Part shown: piece after piece, positions 35,972-47,104 of the stretch
How positions within the stretch are numbered: position 1 is the first letter of the stretch
Layout: every line of letters starts with the position of its first letter
DNA from: Platerodrilus igneus
Lineage: Eukaryota > Arthropoda > Insecta > Coleoptera > Lycidae
Length of the DNA stretch: 64,000 nucleotides
Direction of reading: 5' to 3'
NCBI GenBank assembly: GCA_036346225.1
Contig: JARFIW010000170.1
Coordinates: 7,812,501-7,876,500, forward strand
Notes under the pieces: generated by a model
The model's database searches: none
What the model was told of the DNA's origin: nothing
What the model saw: the letters and a program-made list of their open reading frames with translations, nothing else
Program-made: the position numbers and the translations under genes

Positions 35972-36163
35972 CTCATCATCATCAATAGATAGATCTTCAG
36001 TACTAGAACTGGTTGGACACCTACCTCCAATGTTTCCCATTCTGAGCTAACTTACACATTTCCCCGAAATTCCCACAACCTTCATCTTTCACAATCTGTG
36101 TACAATAGTCATATCTAGATCCAACTCTACCTCTCTTTTTTTCCTTAGTATGTGTCCTAATAT
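35972..36163 (-). pseudogene. RTE-type LINE, 3' terminal piece
   Basis: Minus-strand coding remnant of an RT C-terminus (CGNFGEMCKLAQNGKHWR), followed by the tail CCAGTTCTAGTACTGAAGA and a short (TGA)n microsatellite. It is separated from the main body (39239-41510) by the LTR element 36164-39234. Equivalent tails occur at 43745, 44475, 53527 and 53838. Confidence 0.7.
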
Positions 36164-36766
36164 TGTTACGTGCCAAAAATTTCGGCACTAAACATTCATA
36201 AAGTTTTAATATGTGAGAATTTCACGCCATAAATTTAAAAGACTTGTTGCGCGTATTTCCGTCACTTCAGAAGTGCGTTGCGCGAGATTTCGCGCCGACG
36301 CGTGTGGCCCGAGAAGGAAGTGGGGAATTTCCGAAAGACGCGTAAGGACTTGCCTCCGAAACGCCTTCTTTAGATTATCGTTCCTCATACCCTTTCTCGT
36401 CGTTACCTCTGCATACAGAAAGAAGACAATCAAATTTGGATGCAACCTGGCTTAAGAGCAGCCCACACCCAAGAAAGAGCCGCGAGCAGCCCATACCCGA
36501 GAAATATTAGCGAAGCCACGGCCGACCATCCTGAAGTAATCCCGAAGGAAGCCGCCGCCATCATGAAGTAATTCTGAAGGAAGCTTTACATGTATACGTA
36601 AGTACCCCTTAGGGGTTCTCTAAAATTTGTATACTTTGTAAATTGTGTCGCCCTAATTTGCATATTGTGTGACGTCATCTAAATTTGCGTGTCAATTTTC
36701 ACATTATGTAATATCACTACCAACTGTCATTAGTGGCGCGCGTACCGCGTTTACGGGGGTGTAATA
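36164..36766 (+). repeat. 5' LTR of the non-autonomous element
   Basis: Starts TGTTACGTGCC and ends GGGGGTGTAATA. The sequence just after it (GTTGCGTCCAGAACGTGG) is at the primer-binding-site position, but I cannot match it to a tRNA. Confidence 0.78.
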
Positions 36767-37689
36767 GTTGCGTCCAGAACGTGGTTAGGTTGTATAATGA
36801 TTTGTTTTATACTTTATAATGTATTAATTAACGATATTTACAGCTTTTTCATTTAAAAATAATTTAATTAGGAACATTTTTAATATCTATTAGGTCATAA
36901 AAATTTAGGGTGGCAGTTCTGGAACTTACTGTAGAATTACCTAAAATGACATGACAGCTGTTATGATAATTTAACATAAACCGCCATATTGACTTGATTT
37001 TCTTGATATATTTTTTTAATAATGTATTGTTAGTTCAATTAATTTTCTTGTAACTTTAAAAGTAGTGTGCTTCCTAACTTGAATTGTCTTAAATAAGTGC
37101 TTGGTTTGTTTAAAATGGAATTAAAAGTGTTTTTTTTTGGGAGTGTCTGTAACTTAAAATAACCCAACTTTCGTATTTGGAGTATATAACAATTTCGCAT
37201 GTAAGTACATTTAAATATAAATAATTAATTAATGCATGCCTTATTCCTTGTTCCTTATGAAAATTGTCTATTTCATATTATATTAAACATAACTATATGC
37301 TTGTTTTTTGGACTTCTAAAAGTGTTTTTAAATCATGTACAAACACTATCTTGCTGTGATACCGTTTTAAAAGTGTTTTTTAGTAATTTAAATATTTAGA
37401 TATGTCTTTCAAATTCCTTTTAAAGAAAATTTTGTGTTTAAAAACAGTTACCGCAATTAACTGAGTTTTTAGTATGTCTTTTAAAGCGTTATATTAACTT
37501 AATCTTGTTGTATTTTTTTTGCTTAAACACTATCTTGCCCTGATGCCGTTCTAAAAGTGTTTCCTTAGTAATTTAAATAGTTGTAACCTACAAATGCTTT
37601 TGCGGGTCCCTCGTACCGTTTACTGCAAACGGGCCTGCTTCACAGGTTGCTCTTTTTAGGGGGTACAAGACATTCCCATATAACGGCTC

Positions 37690-37925
37690 GACGGAGCCAC
37701 TCTATCGTTATCTTATCTATTATCTTTAATAATAACTTAGGTTAATATCTTTATCTTATTTATTATCTTTGATAATAACCTTAGGTTAATATCGTTATCC
37801 TACCTATTATATTTAATAATAACTTTAGTTTAATATCGTTATCTAACCTATTACCTTTGATAATAACGTAAGCTTAATATCGTTATCTTATCTATTATCT
37901 TCGATAACAACTTGAGATCTTGTTT
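37690..37925 (+). repeat. Tandem array of about 44-48 bp, five units
   Basis: Units contain TTATCTTATCTATTATCTTT, AATAATAACTT and a TAATATCGTTATC joint. A shorter version with about two units lies at 32650-32755. Confidence 0.85.
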
Positions 37926-38623
37926 TATCTTTTTATCTTCCTAACGTTTGGTATTTATGACCAGACAAGGGGAATTATTTTTTTTGAATATTAAGTTAAA
38001 AAGCTAACCTGATGGTAGAAATGTAATTTGTTAGGTTAGCAATGTAAGGATTTAGTAAGGTGGTACGTTTGGTAAATTTGTTGATTTACAACCATGTCAT
38101 GGACAAGTTTTGATGTGTATTGTTTATTAAACCAGAGTACTAGTAAATAAAAATTTGCTAGAGTGTAGAGTAACTCACTCTTATGAACATTTTTAAATTT
38201 GGGCACTTTTTTGCCAATGAAGAAACAGTTTTGATGCAACGCTCATGTGCGTCTGCATTTAGGAAACTGTAATGTTAGCTTTAGTTTAGTGTATAGGTTA
38301 GGCGACTTGTCGCATTTGTTTTACTTTAAGTAGTGTTTCATGCTCCCCGACAAATTTGTGCGGTCGATTATAACTGCGCTACATTAAAGACACGTGTCTG
38401 CACTTATAAATGTAGTCAAGGACAATGGGGCTACATATTCCATTTGCTGGTAATCCGGAAGACGTGTTATCGGTCGAAAAAACCAGGTGGCACCTGAAAT
38501 AAACATTTTGTAGGATTTAAGTTAGGATTTATGTAGGGTAGTTAGGATTTAGATTTTAAGATGTTACTGTGCTAACAGTCATTTTCTTTTTTTAAGTTTT
38601 CTCTTTTATGGCTTTGTCGCAAT

Positions 38624-39234
38624 TGCTATGTGCCGAAAATTTCGACACTAAACATTCTTAAAGTTTTAATATGTGAGAATTTCGCGCCATAAATTTAAAA
38701 GACTTTTTGCGCGTATTTCCGTCACTTCAGAAGTGCGTTGCGCGAGATTTCGCGCCGACGCGTGTGGCCCGAGAAAAAGCGGGGAATTTCCGAGAGACGC
38801 GTAAGGACTTGCCTCCGAAACGCGAAGAAGAGTGGTTGCGTGGTATCTTACCGTATCTTTTTGTTATGTAGGTCCCTTTTTGCCTTCTTTAGATTATCGT
38901 TCCTCATACCCTTTCTCGTCGTTACCTCTGCATACAGAAAGAAGACAATCAAATTTGGATGCAACCTGGCTTAAGAGCAGCTCACACCCGAGAAAGAGCC
39001 GCGAGCAGCCCATACCTGAGAAATAATAGCGAAGCCACGGCCGACCACCCTGAAGTAATCCTGAAAGAAGTACCCCTTAGGGGTTCTCTAAAATTTCTAT
39101 ACTTCGTAAATTGTGTCGACCTAATTTGCATATTGTGTGACGTCATCTAAATTTGCGTGTCAATTTTCACATTATGTAATATCACTACCAACTGTCATTA
39201 GTGGCGCGCGTACCGCGTTTACGGGGGTGGAATA
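38624..39234 (+). repeat. 3' LTR of the non-autonomous element
   Basis: Starts TGCTATGTGCC and ends GGGGGTGGAATA. Relative to the 5' LTR it carries a 67-bp extra segment (about 38826-38892) and lacks a stretch near 39070, so the two LTRs have diverged by indels as well as substitutions. Confidence 0.78.
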
Positions 39235-39238
39235 ATAT

Positions 39239-41510
39239 ATGTCTTTGGAACTCTTCCCATTTTGTGCTATTTGACTTTCTAGGTAACGGAGATCTTTAAC
39301 TTCTTGTATGTTCTCGTTTCTTATTTGAATTCTGGGTTTTGATTTATTTCCCCTCTTTGACATACTAGTACTTTAGTTTTATTTTTGCTATTTTCCATAC
39401 CGTATCCCTTTTGTTAGAACTATTTCCATTTCATTAAGAGCGTTTTCTAACTCCTTGCTAGCTGCTAATACCGCTATATCATCTGCAGATATAAGCATAT
39501 CAATCGTTTGTCCCTGCATGAATAATTCTAAATGTCTTATTGCATCTAACAGTATTCATTACCCTTTTGATATACCAGTTAAAAATTAATAGGGATAGGA
39601 CACATCCCTGTCTCACCCCTTACCTAATATTTACTTCTATATGTATTAGTTATATACTATTCTTCTATCCCAATAACTCATTCCAATCTTTTTGAGTATT
39701 TTGACCATGTTCACCCATTTTACATTGTCGAATGCTTTTTTCAGGTCTACAAACCCTATCTACACGATTTCTCCTTTTTCTATCGTTTTCTCCATTATCA
39801 CCATTAAAGCTAAGGTGGTCTCCCGTGTTTCCTTGTTTCGTCTTAACCCAAATTGATCTTCTCCTAGTATTTCTTAAGCCTGTTTTTCCATTCGTCTTTG
39901 TTCAATTCTAGTTAATATTTCTGACACGTGTGCTGTCAAACTTATTGCTCGAAAGTTTTTACATCTATTCGCACCTTTCTTTTTTGATATAATGACTATA
40001 GTGTTACGTTTGAAATCTTCGGATATATCGCCAGTATCATACATATAGCTTACAAGTTGGAAGGCGTCTTTTAGAGTTTTTGCGTGCACCTCTCCTATGC
40101 CGGGTGACATTATTTTTCAGACTCATTAATGATAAGTCATACTCATCTCTGAGTATAGGATACCCCAAGTCATTTTATTCAATGTCCTATAACTGTTCTA
40201 GTGCTTCTAGCCCATGCCCTTCAAATAAATTCCCTATATATTCTTGCCATCTAACCACTTTCTCTGCCTTTTCTATAATGACGTATCCTCCCGCGTCGAC
40301 TATATTTTTGTTATACGGTTTTATATCACTGAAATTCAACCTCATCAATTTGTATACTTTGTCTGAGTTTTCTATTTTCATCATAGTTTGTACCTCTTTA
40401 CACTTTTCATCAATCCATTTTTCTTTAGCTACATGTGCGAATAATTTCTCATTTTATGGCTTTGTATCTCGGTTTTTCTGCTTCGTCTGGTCTGCTTTTG
40501 TATTTTCGCCTTTGGTTTATTATACTCAGAATATTTTTGTTACTCATAGTTTTCTATTATCTTTTTGTTTATACCCCAGCATATCTCGGGCCGCCATATC
40601 AAAGCAGTAACTATTGTTATTCCATTCTGTTTTTACTTCCTTGTATCAGAAATTTTCCCGATGTCCATCAGCAATTCGTTTGTCCTTCTTGCAAATCTTT
40701 TGTGGATATTTTCATTTTTTAATTTCTCAAAGTGAAAGTGCCTTGTTCCGTTCCTTTTTTTCGAATTTTTAATTTAAACACGGTTTTCATAATTACCATG
40801 TGGTGGTCAGTGTCTATATCTACTTCTGGATAGCTTCTACAGTGTTTTACGTGAGTTCTAAGGCGTTGTCGAACAAGAATGAATTGTATTTGATATCTTC
40901 CTACCTTTACACCCGAATTTCTTTCTTTGGATCCTGTATGAATCACTCTAAAGTATCTGCTCTAAAAAATTCCCCGACTCTGACCACGTAACTTCGCTAG
41001 TCCATACTAAGTCTAATGCTAACCTATCCATTTCAATTTTCAAGTTCTCTAGCTTACCTACTTGCTTCTTACTTCTGACATTCCACGTTCCGATTTGCAA
41101 AATGTTCATAGCTCTTCTTATAAGCTTTCTGATTTCATCCTCCAAAATAGTCTCCTCCCGGAGATTCGAACAGGGGACTATTTTAACTCCGGAGTCTTTT
41201 GTCCCAGAGGATGCCATCATCTTACATAACAATTTAAGTACGCTGTGTAATTCGGAGGCAATGTGGTGCTTTCTTGTTGCTCAGTAGTGCGTCTTAGAAT
41301 GTCATACCGACCCTATGGTCTCTGCCATTCTAAATACCAAACGCGCTGATGCTCTCTTACGGTAACCTGTCTTAGTCTGGTTCCTTACAAAAAACGCCAC
41401 TAATTTGTTTGGACCTATAGTTCAGCTCTTTAGCTCACTGAAACATGCAGACCATTCTACCCGTTCTAGTATTTTAGAACTACTTCAAGGTGCAGATCCG
41501 TTCAGAATGG
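39239..41510 (-). pseudogene. RTE-type LINE: 5' UTR, endonuclease and RT
   Basis: Read on the minus strand: a 5' region (41510-41240) shared with 62625-62990; the AP-like endonuclease start IGTWNVRSKKQVGKL (about 41100); a deletion; then ILVRQRLRT and SYPEVDIDTDHHMV (endonuclease C-terminus, about 40850). The RT follows with KNFRAISLTAHVSEIL (39960), GVRQGCVLSLLIFNWYI (39590), the catalytic ISADDIAVL (39490; Ala before DD) and QEVKDLRYLESQI (39300). Many stops and frameshifts. The endonuclease type is the one also found in CFDP2/BovB-like (RTE) proteins. The C-terminus lies beyond the inserted LTR element at 35972-36163. Confidence 0.8.
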
Positions 41511-41732
41511 TAAACTATATCTCACCCTTACAGAAGTAGGAAAAACTTCAACATCATTAGCTTTAAATGCGGTATAGTGTAAATCTGGAGTAGCTGACTT
41601 CGTGAGTTAATTCGTTCGCAAAATGCGTGAAACTACCAAACCCAAGGTCCCGGTTTTGAATATCGACATGGACTACATGAAAAGTGTTAGGCCAGCATTT
41701 TTCACAAAAATGCGCCTTCGTTTGCTTGAGGG
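41511..41732. other. Short spacer, no gene recognised
   Basis: Lies between the LINE 5' end and the micro-Penelope insertion; no signal seen. Confidence 0.5.
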
Positions 41733-41747
41733 ATAAAATGTAGGTAC

Positions 41748-41880
41748 TCCCTGTATGTTTGTTGTGGTTTGTTTAGCATTCTTCTCAATCTTGTCTGGGA
41801 ATTAAACCACTTATAGTTTTTAAAATCATCTTTATTTTAAAAACTATAAGTGGTTTAATTCCCAAACAAGATTAAAAAGA
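41748..41880. mobile_element. 133-bp palindromic Penelope micro-insertion
   Basis: Flanked by a 15-bp target duplication ATAAAATGTAGGTAC (41733-41747 and 41881-41895). It begins CTCCCTGTATGTTTG and ends CAAGATTAAAAAGA. These correspond to the two outer ends of the full Penelope element at 19720-23677. Everything between is missing, leaving the inverted head joined to the forward tail. Perfect arms GGGAATTAAACCAC.. (41797-41826) and ..GTGGTTTAATTCCC (41834-41863) form a hairpin. Confidence 0.88.
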
Positions 41881-41895
41881 ATAAAATGTAGGTAC

Positions 41896-42431
41896 CGTAA
41901 GTGTGTTGTACCGCATGATATTTACCTTGCTTGGAATAGTAAGGGTTTGACAAAATTCAAAATTTTCAGAACTTGCTTCTTGGCCAATATAGTACCTTCG
42001 GGTGGAGTATTAGAAAACCAAATGTAGGGAATAAATTCGGAACACGTTTTATTAGTCGGACGATTTGAGACATGTGTAAACAGTTCATTAAGTTAAAGAC
42101 GTTACACAATCTTAAAAACAGAAAACGGCAATTGATTGCGTGATGCAATCATATCAACTGACGAAAAAATATTAGAATGATTTAAACAAAAAGAACAGAA
42201 TATCGAATGTCGACCGAATATCGAAACCCAAAAACTATATTCAAAAATCTTTTTCAAATTTCATACATTAAAGCATATTTTATTTCCCATGCTACATTTA
42301 AGAATATTACTGTTTCCTACCCTCCAACCTAGCTATGCCGTCAAATTTAGTTGAATGTATATATTTAGTAGCCAGTGGCTAATCCCCAATAAATGCGAGT
42401 GATGCGTCGCATGCTTTTCCAAACTATAAGT
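41896..42431. other. No gene recognised
   Basis: AT-rich spacer between the micro-insertion and a solo LTR. Confidence 0.5.
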
Positions 42432-43708
42432 TGTTACGTTTATTTTCGGAATAAATTAAATACCCCTTTTTCCCTTGCTAATTCATTACCCGTCCTAATA
42501 AATTCCTTTGCTATTCTTAAATCCTTTATCAACATCCTATAAATTTTACCTGTTCAGAATACGCCCGCTTTACAATAATTTTAAAAATCTATTTGCTTGG
42601 AAACGACAAGTTTATAATAAACTTTAAATAAGTCAATATCTTGTTTTAGGCATCCTTTAATTTGTTAAACATTCTGATAACGTGTAATGGATTTCTGTAT
42701 TGTTCAAGTTTACAGATTCGTCGAACTTAAGTCGCGCACTATCCGACAAAACCGTGTTTTCCAGTTTCTTAATCGCGGCTTGATAACGCTATTACTTTGA
42801 TCTCTGGTCATTAATTAAACGAAATGACTGTTCACTTTCTTTTCGTTTTACACAACGAAAACACTTGTTAAATTTTTGGTTGTTTCCAGTTTTCTGCCCG
42901 TGGGATTGAAGCTCCTCTTTGTTATGGGAGGACACCACTGTGTTTTTTCGCCGTTGGACATGACGGTCTGATGAGTGGCCCCCCCTTTTTGGTGTAGGAA
43001 AGTGCACAAGTGGCGTGGCTCCAGGCAGTTATCAGATTGGTTCATATAAATCTCTATAAACATTACTGAACGATGTAGTATTTATGGCCGCCATATAGAG
43101 GTATTGCTGTTTATGCTGAATGACTCTGAGTGGTAGTGGCAATATGATTATTTTTAATTAAGGGATATGACTTGGTACGCTATAGCTATTTAAGAATTGG
43201 GTTTTCTTCTTTTGTGGAACAATTGGATAGATTAATCGTATATTTACGGGGAGGGATTTCAAACTGCTTTTTTTTAATTTGTAACTTTGGGTTAATTAAG
43301 GGATATGGGTTGGTACTCCATAATTATTTAAGAATTTTAGGTATGTGACTTTAGGTTTACTGTGGGAATTACGAGCTGTGGTTTTTAGGGTTGAATTGGG
43401 GTTTTTTTCCTCCTCTTTTTAATTGTTACTTCTGAAGGGTAGCGTCCTAAAGACTGCAGCTACCCATTTTTAAAGTAATTTGATTGTTCTGCCGGATAGA
43501 TATGTACATATTTTGTTTAATTTGAGGCTTCTCTTTTTTGTATGTGCTGTTATAAGTTGTGAATGAGTGAGTGCATTCTTTTCTTCTATTTTGTAGGCCT
43601 GCCGCTATTTTTGGTATTAGTACAACCCCGCCTACTCGCCGATTGAGCCCGGTTATTTTCTTTTTTCTTTTCTTGTTCTTTTTTTAGGCTACGTCGATGC
43701 ACGTAGCA
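42432..43708 (+). mobile_element. Solo LTR, 1277 bp, related to the element at 54959
   Basis: Starts TGTTACGTTTATTTTCGGAA and ends GGCTACGTCGATGCACGTAGCA, corresponding to the LTR ends at 62256 and 60926 read on the minus strand. AAGT flanks both sides (42428-42431 and 43709-43712). Two internal copies of TTAATTAAGGGATATG (about 43157 and 43293) are seen. Two overlapping minus-strand frames at 42792-43063 are not convincing genes. Confidence 0.8.
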
Positions 43709-43744
43709 AAGTCGTCTACATTTCTCTCTTAGCAAAGACTATTA

Positions 43745-44215
43745 TACAAAATAATATCATCATTAGGTCTTCAGTGCTAGAACTGGTTAGACGCGTACCC
43801 TCATTTTTTCCTATTCTGAACTAACCTACACATTTCCCTGAAATTTGCAGTCTGCATCTATCACTATCTGCGTGCGACAGTCTTAACCTTTTCTTTTTCC
43901 TATCTCTGCTTGTAATCTATCCCGTACTATTTCCCAAATATGCTCTAGGACGTATACTACCCTTCTATTTCTGGTATTTTTTTGTTTCCACAGATATCCT
44001 TTTTCCTCTACTATTTCTATAATCTATTTGTTATTAACTTTGTCTGTCTATGCTATCATCCTCGTACATCTGAAGCACAACATTCCAGAAGGCTTCTATC
44101 TGGTTATGTTTGATTTTCCTACTGCCCCTATTTCATAGAGATACTATGTTGTGCTCCACACATATGCTTTCCACAATTTTCTTCTTTTTTCTATGTTTGT
44201 TGTCTTTGAACATAG
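43745..44215 (-). pseudogene. RTE-type LINE 3' part, second copy
   Basis: Minus-strand C-terminal RT-region remnant (MYEDDSIDR, VESICVEHNIVSL), ending in CAGATTTCAGGGAAATGTGT.. and the tail CCAGTTCTAGCACTGAAGA with TGATGATAT. Heavily decayed. Same family as 35972-41510. Confidence 0.6.
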
Positions 44216-44512
44216 CCGCTGTTCTTTCTTGCTAAATGTCGTTCGGTCCCCTTTTATTGTTTTACAATTACATATACCCTTCTTCCCCAATATTTAGTGG
44301 TATGTGAAGCGGTGTTAGAAGCCTGTGACTTCCAAGTTCCCCCGGCACTCGAACATTTGCCGAATTAATAGTTTTTCCAATATATCCTTTCGCACAATCA
44401 ACGTTAGTTGAAAAAATTTCACAACCAACACCGATAGTTGTTTATAATAATCATCAGATTTAAGTGCGCTTATTTTTTCGTCATTAGGTTTTCCGTCTTG
44501 AAACTGGTTGGA
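44216..44512 (+). repeat. Penelope 3'-UTR-like remnant plus LINE tail (left flank)
   Basis: GTGGTATGTGAAG...CATTTGCCGAATTAAT (44302-44370), the following TCGCACAATCAACGTT block, and then the LINE tail CGTCATTAGG..CTGGTTGGACGCG recur in the same order at 53640-53876, on the other side of the Errantivirus-like element. The first part is the reverse complement of the Penelope 3' UTR motif at 22690-22775. Confidence 0.65.
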
Positions 44513-44516
44513 CGCG

Positions 44517-45044
44517 AGTTATGTATCCCCCACTTATCTATATGTATTGAATATATTGAATCTAATAGGAATTATTAGAAATTGTTAAATAAAGTATAAG
44601 TCCATTGCAACATTGTAACACAAGGATAACCCAGAGAGGTTATCGACAGTTCATGTGAACGGACATGCAACTTTGCATCCGTGAGGGCAGTGATACTGCA
44701 GGTGGCAGGTCACAGGCGGTCAACAGACCGCAATTACTTAGAATTAAGATTAATACATTGTAACAAAGTGTAAAGCAGACATGAGATCTGCAAGTTCCCA
44801 CAGCCGTGTGAGGGGCAGGTTATTATAAAAAGCCCGGGAGCTAAAGACCCGGCAGTCAGTCTTCGAACTCCATACTTCGTTGTTCAAGCTACTCGCCTTA
44901 GTACAATTAATTATTTTTTATTAAAGTTATTATGTACAAGTTATACTAAATTTCACTGTAATTTCTGTTTCAAATTAAATAAATTTTGTTAAGTGTTTCA
45001 AGTTGTTTTTTAAAAACACAGCTCCAAAGGCCCGAACCTTAACT
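44517..45044 (+). repeat. 5' LTR
   Basis: 528 bp, starting AGTTATGTATCCCCC and ending GGCCCGAACCTTAACT. Carries the core promoter and an AATAAA-type signal (ATTAAATAAA near 44978). Confidence 0.92.
44824..44860 (+). promoter_or_regulatory. LTR core promoter (TATA box and initiator)
   Basis: TATAAAA at 44824-44830, with the arthropod initiator TCAGT at 44856-44860, 32 bp downstream. The same pair is in the 3' LTR (TATAAAA near 53308), and a weaker version is in the two solo LTRs on the minus strand. Confidence 0.65.
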
Positions 45045-45060
45045 GGCGCAGTCGTAACGG
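45044..45060 (+). promoter_or_regulatory. Primer binding site
   Basis: TGGCGCAGTCG starts with the last base of the LTR. It resembles the tRNA-Ser-type site reported for the 17.6/297 branch of errantiviruses; the tRNA match was not verified here. Confidence 0.6.
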
Positions 45061-45138
45061 ATGTCAAAAGGGCACTAAAAATCCAAAAATCGGAAGATAG
45101 GTGACCAAGAATTTTAATTCGCAATTTTGACAGAACCC

Positions 45139-45270
45139 AAACCAAGTTGAAGGAAGAACACAAATCGTCTAAATCCAGCAACAAACCAAGTTGGAGTAAG
45201 AACACAAATCGTCTAAATCCAGCAACAAACCAGGTTGGAGGAAGAACAAAAATAGTCTGAATCCAGCAAC
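45139..45270 (+). repeat. Three 44-bp tandem repeats in the leader
   Basis: Units begin AAACCAAGTTG(G/A)AG and contain AAGAACACAAATCGTCTAAA. They are spaced exactly 44 bp (45141, 45185, 45229). Confidence 0.82.
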
Positions 45271-46720
45271 AAACAAACAAACGTGGACAAGATACAGCAT
45301 CGATCGAGCCCACAAAAGAAACAGATGAAATTAATGTAAGTTCATTCCATTTATACCAATTTATACCACAAACTATAATTGATATATGCTAGTTTATTAT
45401 TTTATTATTTTATTGATTACCATTTATGAATTTTATTTTATGCCAATATTTTCTTGAAAATAGTTACAAAGTGAATTATTTTCAAAACGAGACTGTATAA
45501 AAATTTTTGAGACTCGAATGTTAAAAGTAAAAGAGATTTCCTTTAAAAAAGCAAACGAGACTAGATGTTTAAGAGATTCTTACCACAATTATTAAAACAA
45601 ACTCAAAAATAAACCAAAAATAACGGACGCACATCCACTAACACCAAAATAAGAAACATTAACTAGCGCGATTTAAACGCACGTTTTAACCCGGTTAACT
45701 AAAAACACAGAATGCAAATTATTTCCAATTCTTCAAACAGGCAATTACGGAACGATTATTTAACACATTGGCCTTATAAATTATAGCAAAACACTCTGCT
45801 ACGGTAACCTAAAACCACTGTAATCTAAAACGCCATCCACAGATAAGCGAAGTCTGCGAACATTATTATTACCTCAGAGAAATCGCTTTCAGAACTAAAG
45901 CAACGCAGTTTTGCATTAATACCCACAAGTAAGTAATCCATAAAAGCGCATGAAATTACAAACAGCATTCACCACAGCAAATAAAATTGCAACTATCTTA
46001 GTACAAACACGGTATAAAAACTAAACTTTTTTAATTAAAATTACTCATCATTTGCATTATCCCAGTACAAATACTGAGTGAAGCTAAACGGTCATCGTAA
46101 AAAGCTATAATTAAGACGCTTAAAACCTACAATACGGAGATTTCAATTACAAGTCATGCATCACCGAGATATCTAAGAATAAATAGACGTAACATTTATG
46201 CAAGCAATCAGCGAGTACGGAAGTGAAGTATTTAATTCCTATAAAATGAAATTAACACCTGTAAGTGATAATTACCTCAACGTTTATAAGTGTATGCTAT
46301 TCAGCACGCACACAATTACAAAGAAACGTGATTACACCTTTAAGAGACATAACTTAGTAATTTAATTGCAACGATAAAGTGCAAAAGTAATTAATCTGCA
46401 AGTTATAATTAGAATACAAGACCGACAAACTAAAACGTTATACAACTAAATTAAAACCGATATAATTGCAAATTAACAGAACTGAACTAACACAAAGCAA
46501 GTAAATATTGCGAGAACAAACCTATTCATTCCAGATTCTTTAGAAAGCAGGAACTCAAGACAAAATAAAAATCGCAAGATAGAAACAGGCAAATTCAAGA
46601 CTACGGTAATTAAATCAACATCATCGAGCATAAATCTCACAAGATCATTACTGCACTGTGTAACTAAGCACAAGTAACAGCAAATACGATTCTAAAAATA
46701 ACCCGACGCAGTCTAAACTA
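45271..46720 (+). other. Errantivirus leader, non-coding
   Basis: About 1.4 kb of A-rich untranslated leader. No ORF on the plus strand. A splice donor for env would be expected here but cannot be assigned. Confidence 0.5.
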
Positions 46721-47095
46721 AAAGTTAACAAATCCAAACCCAAAATAACGATAAAAATAGCCAAATCAATCTCAATTTTTTACCAAATTTGAATTTACCC
46801 ACCCTAAATGAAAAATTAAAAAATCTAAACCAAAAATAACGTTCAAATAACAAAAATTAACCCCAATTTTTATAAAATTTCAAATTACCTAATCCAAACG
46901 GAAAATTAATAAAACCAAACCAAAAATAACGTTTCAAATAGCAAAATCAACAAAAATTTTTTACAAAATACGAAAGTACCCAACACAAACGAAAAATTAG
47001 TAAATCCAAAGCGAAAATAACAATACACATAGCGAAATAAACCTCAATTCAAAAAAAAAAATTTTTTTGAAATTACCCAAAATCGAAAACAACCC
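46721..47095 (+). repeat. Four 90-bp tandem repeats just before gag
   Basis: Units at 46721, 46811, 46901 and 46991 share AAATCCAAACC..AAAATAACG..ATAGC and a poly-T core with flanking AAATTACC. Spacing is 90 bp. The last unit ends about 10 bp before the gag ATG. Function unknown. Confidence 0.8.
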
Positions 47096-47104
47096 TTAAC
47101 CAAC

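Larger units (their letters stand above)
36164..39234 (+). mobile_element. Non-autonomous LTR retrotransposon, about 3.07 kb
   Basis: Two direct LTRs (36164-36766 and 38624-39234) share landmarks such as CACTAAACATTC, TTCAGAAGTGCGTTGCGCGA and CGCGTACCGCGTTTACGGGGG. ATAT flanks the element (36160-36163 and 39235-39238) as a 4-bp target duplication inside a minus-strand RTE LINE. The internal 1.86 kb has no ORF of any retroviral gene. It contains a 44-bp-period tandem array and non-coding sequence shared with 32491-33448. It must depend on another element for its enzymes. Confidence 0.82.

Noticed and set aside
36206..36455. Arg-rich frames conserved between two loci on both strands
   Set aside because: They lie inside the LTRs of the non-autonomous element; conservation is due to LTR identity and not coding.
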